DNA from: Diogma glabrata
Lineage: Eukaryota; Arthropoda; Insecta; Diptera; Cylindrotomidae
Assembly (NCBI GenBank): GCA_963693315.1
Contig: OY856186.1
Location: 460,328,272-460,392,271 of the forward strand
Direction: 5' to 3'
Length of the DNA stretch: 64,000 nt
Part shown: positions 63,645 through 64,000 of the stretch, piece after piece
Layout of the letters: every line of letters begins with the position of its first letter
Position numbering within the stretch: position 1 is the stretch's first letter
Notes under the pieces: generated by a model
Database searches by the model: none
What the model saw: the letters and a program-made list of their open reading frames with translations, nothing else
What the model was told of the DNA's origin: nothing
Position numbers and translations under genes: made by a program

Positions 63645-64000
63645 GTAACAATTGCTCTAAAACATTATTCAATGTTATATAAGTAAAATTAGAATTCCTT
63701 ATCATAGTAGTTTTGAAACTTCCACTGGTTTCCAATTAGCTGCTAAATTATACTAAATTGCTAAATCTAAATTCGATTAAACAAAATCGCACAATAATAA
63801 TTTAAATTTATATATGTGATTAACTTGACCAATTTTGGCCAAAATATTGATTTAGTCAAATAAAAAGTTTAGTACAATTTGGCATCAGTTGAATTGGAAC
63901 GCAGTCGAGTATAACCCTATTTTTTTCTAAGGTTGAACTAAAATTCAACCACTCTATTTCAACTTTAACTTATAAAATGTACTACGTTCCATAATTGGTT
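63645..64000 (+). other. Start of the next transportin intron
   Basis: Begins GTAACA after ...LENT. No following exon is seen. A stretch at about 63835-63915 (GATTTAGTCAAATAA, GAATTGGAACGCAGTC) resembles 59505-59575 inside the hAT-like element, so a related repeat probably lies here. Confidence 0.6.

Overview
This is an AT-rich stretch of an arthropod genome, most likely an insect. It carries three recognisable conserved genes: a nuclear import receptor (transportin), a d4/requiem-family chromatin reader, and a strongly diverged SLX4 nuclease scaffold. A very dense and diverse transposon load surrounds them: copia, BEL/Pao, a non-coding LTR element, several LINE families, hAT, pogo and P-like remnants, and many MITEs. 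Introns have GT..AG borders and the gene lengths fit an animal. I cannot name the species. One assembly gap (200 N) lies at 28801-29000.

Layout. 1-5.5 kb: an old LINE copy (minus strand) is split by a young copia element (329-3795) that has identical LTRs but lacks its reverse transcriptase. 5.5-16.6 kb: intergenic AT-rich DNA with relics of hAT, LINE and hairpin-ended elements and a large fold-back. 16.7-21.3 kb (minus): SLX4 in three exons, preceded by a 96-residue single-pass membrane protein gene (possibly COX6C-like) whose stop is only 67 bp upstream of the SLX4 start. 21.3-33.9 kb: MITEs, LINE endonuclease and RT relics, hAT, pogo and P-like pseudogenes, and the gap. 33.96-64 kb (plus): transportin, with exon 1 at 33962-34060, a 27-kb first intron, exons 2-8 at 61046-63644, and the rest beyond the window.

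The transportin intron is the centrepiece. It holds an intronless, intact d4/requiem gene (35128-36354) on the same strand. It also holds a Russian-doll nest whose junctions can be read base by base: a hAT-like element (39560-60384, 8-bp target duplication) contains a non-coding LTR element (41809-59190, ATGT duplication, tRNA-Arg-like primer site, polypurine tract). One LTR of that element is split by a LINE (42043-53648). Between its two ORFs the LINE carries an intact BEL/Pao element (45451-51874, ACTAA duplication). Both LTR pairs look identical, so the nest is recent. The non-coding LTR element is the most unusual object: its 4.6-kb interior is built almost entirely of tandem arrays (50-, 43-, about 96/98- and 64-bp units, with a 294-bp higher-order repeat).

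The host genes are housekeeping functions with no evident pathway link: nuclear import, BAF-type chromatin reading, DNA-joint resolution and perhaps respiration. Their main interaction here is structural: a nested gene and a transposon nest inside one intron, and a tight head-to-tail pair at SLX4. Protein identities come from motif recognition by eye, not from database searches.
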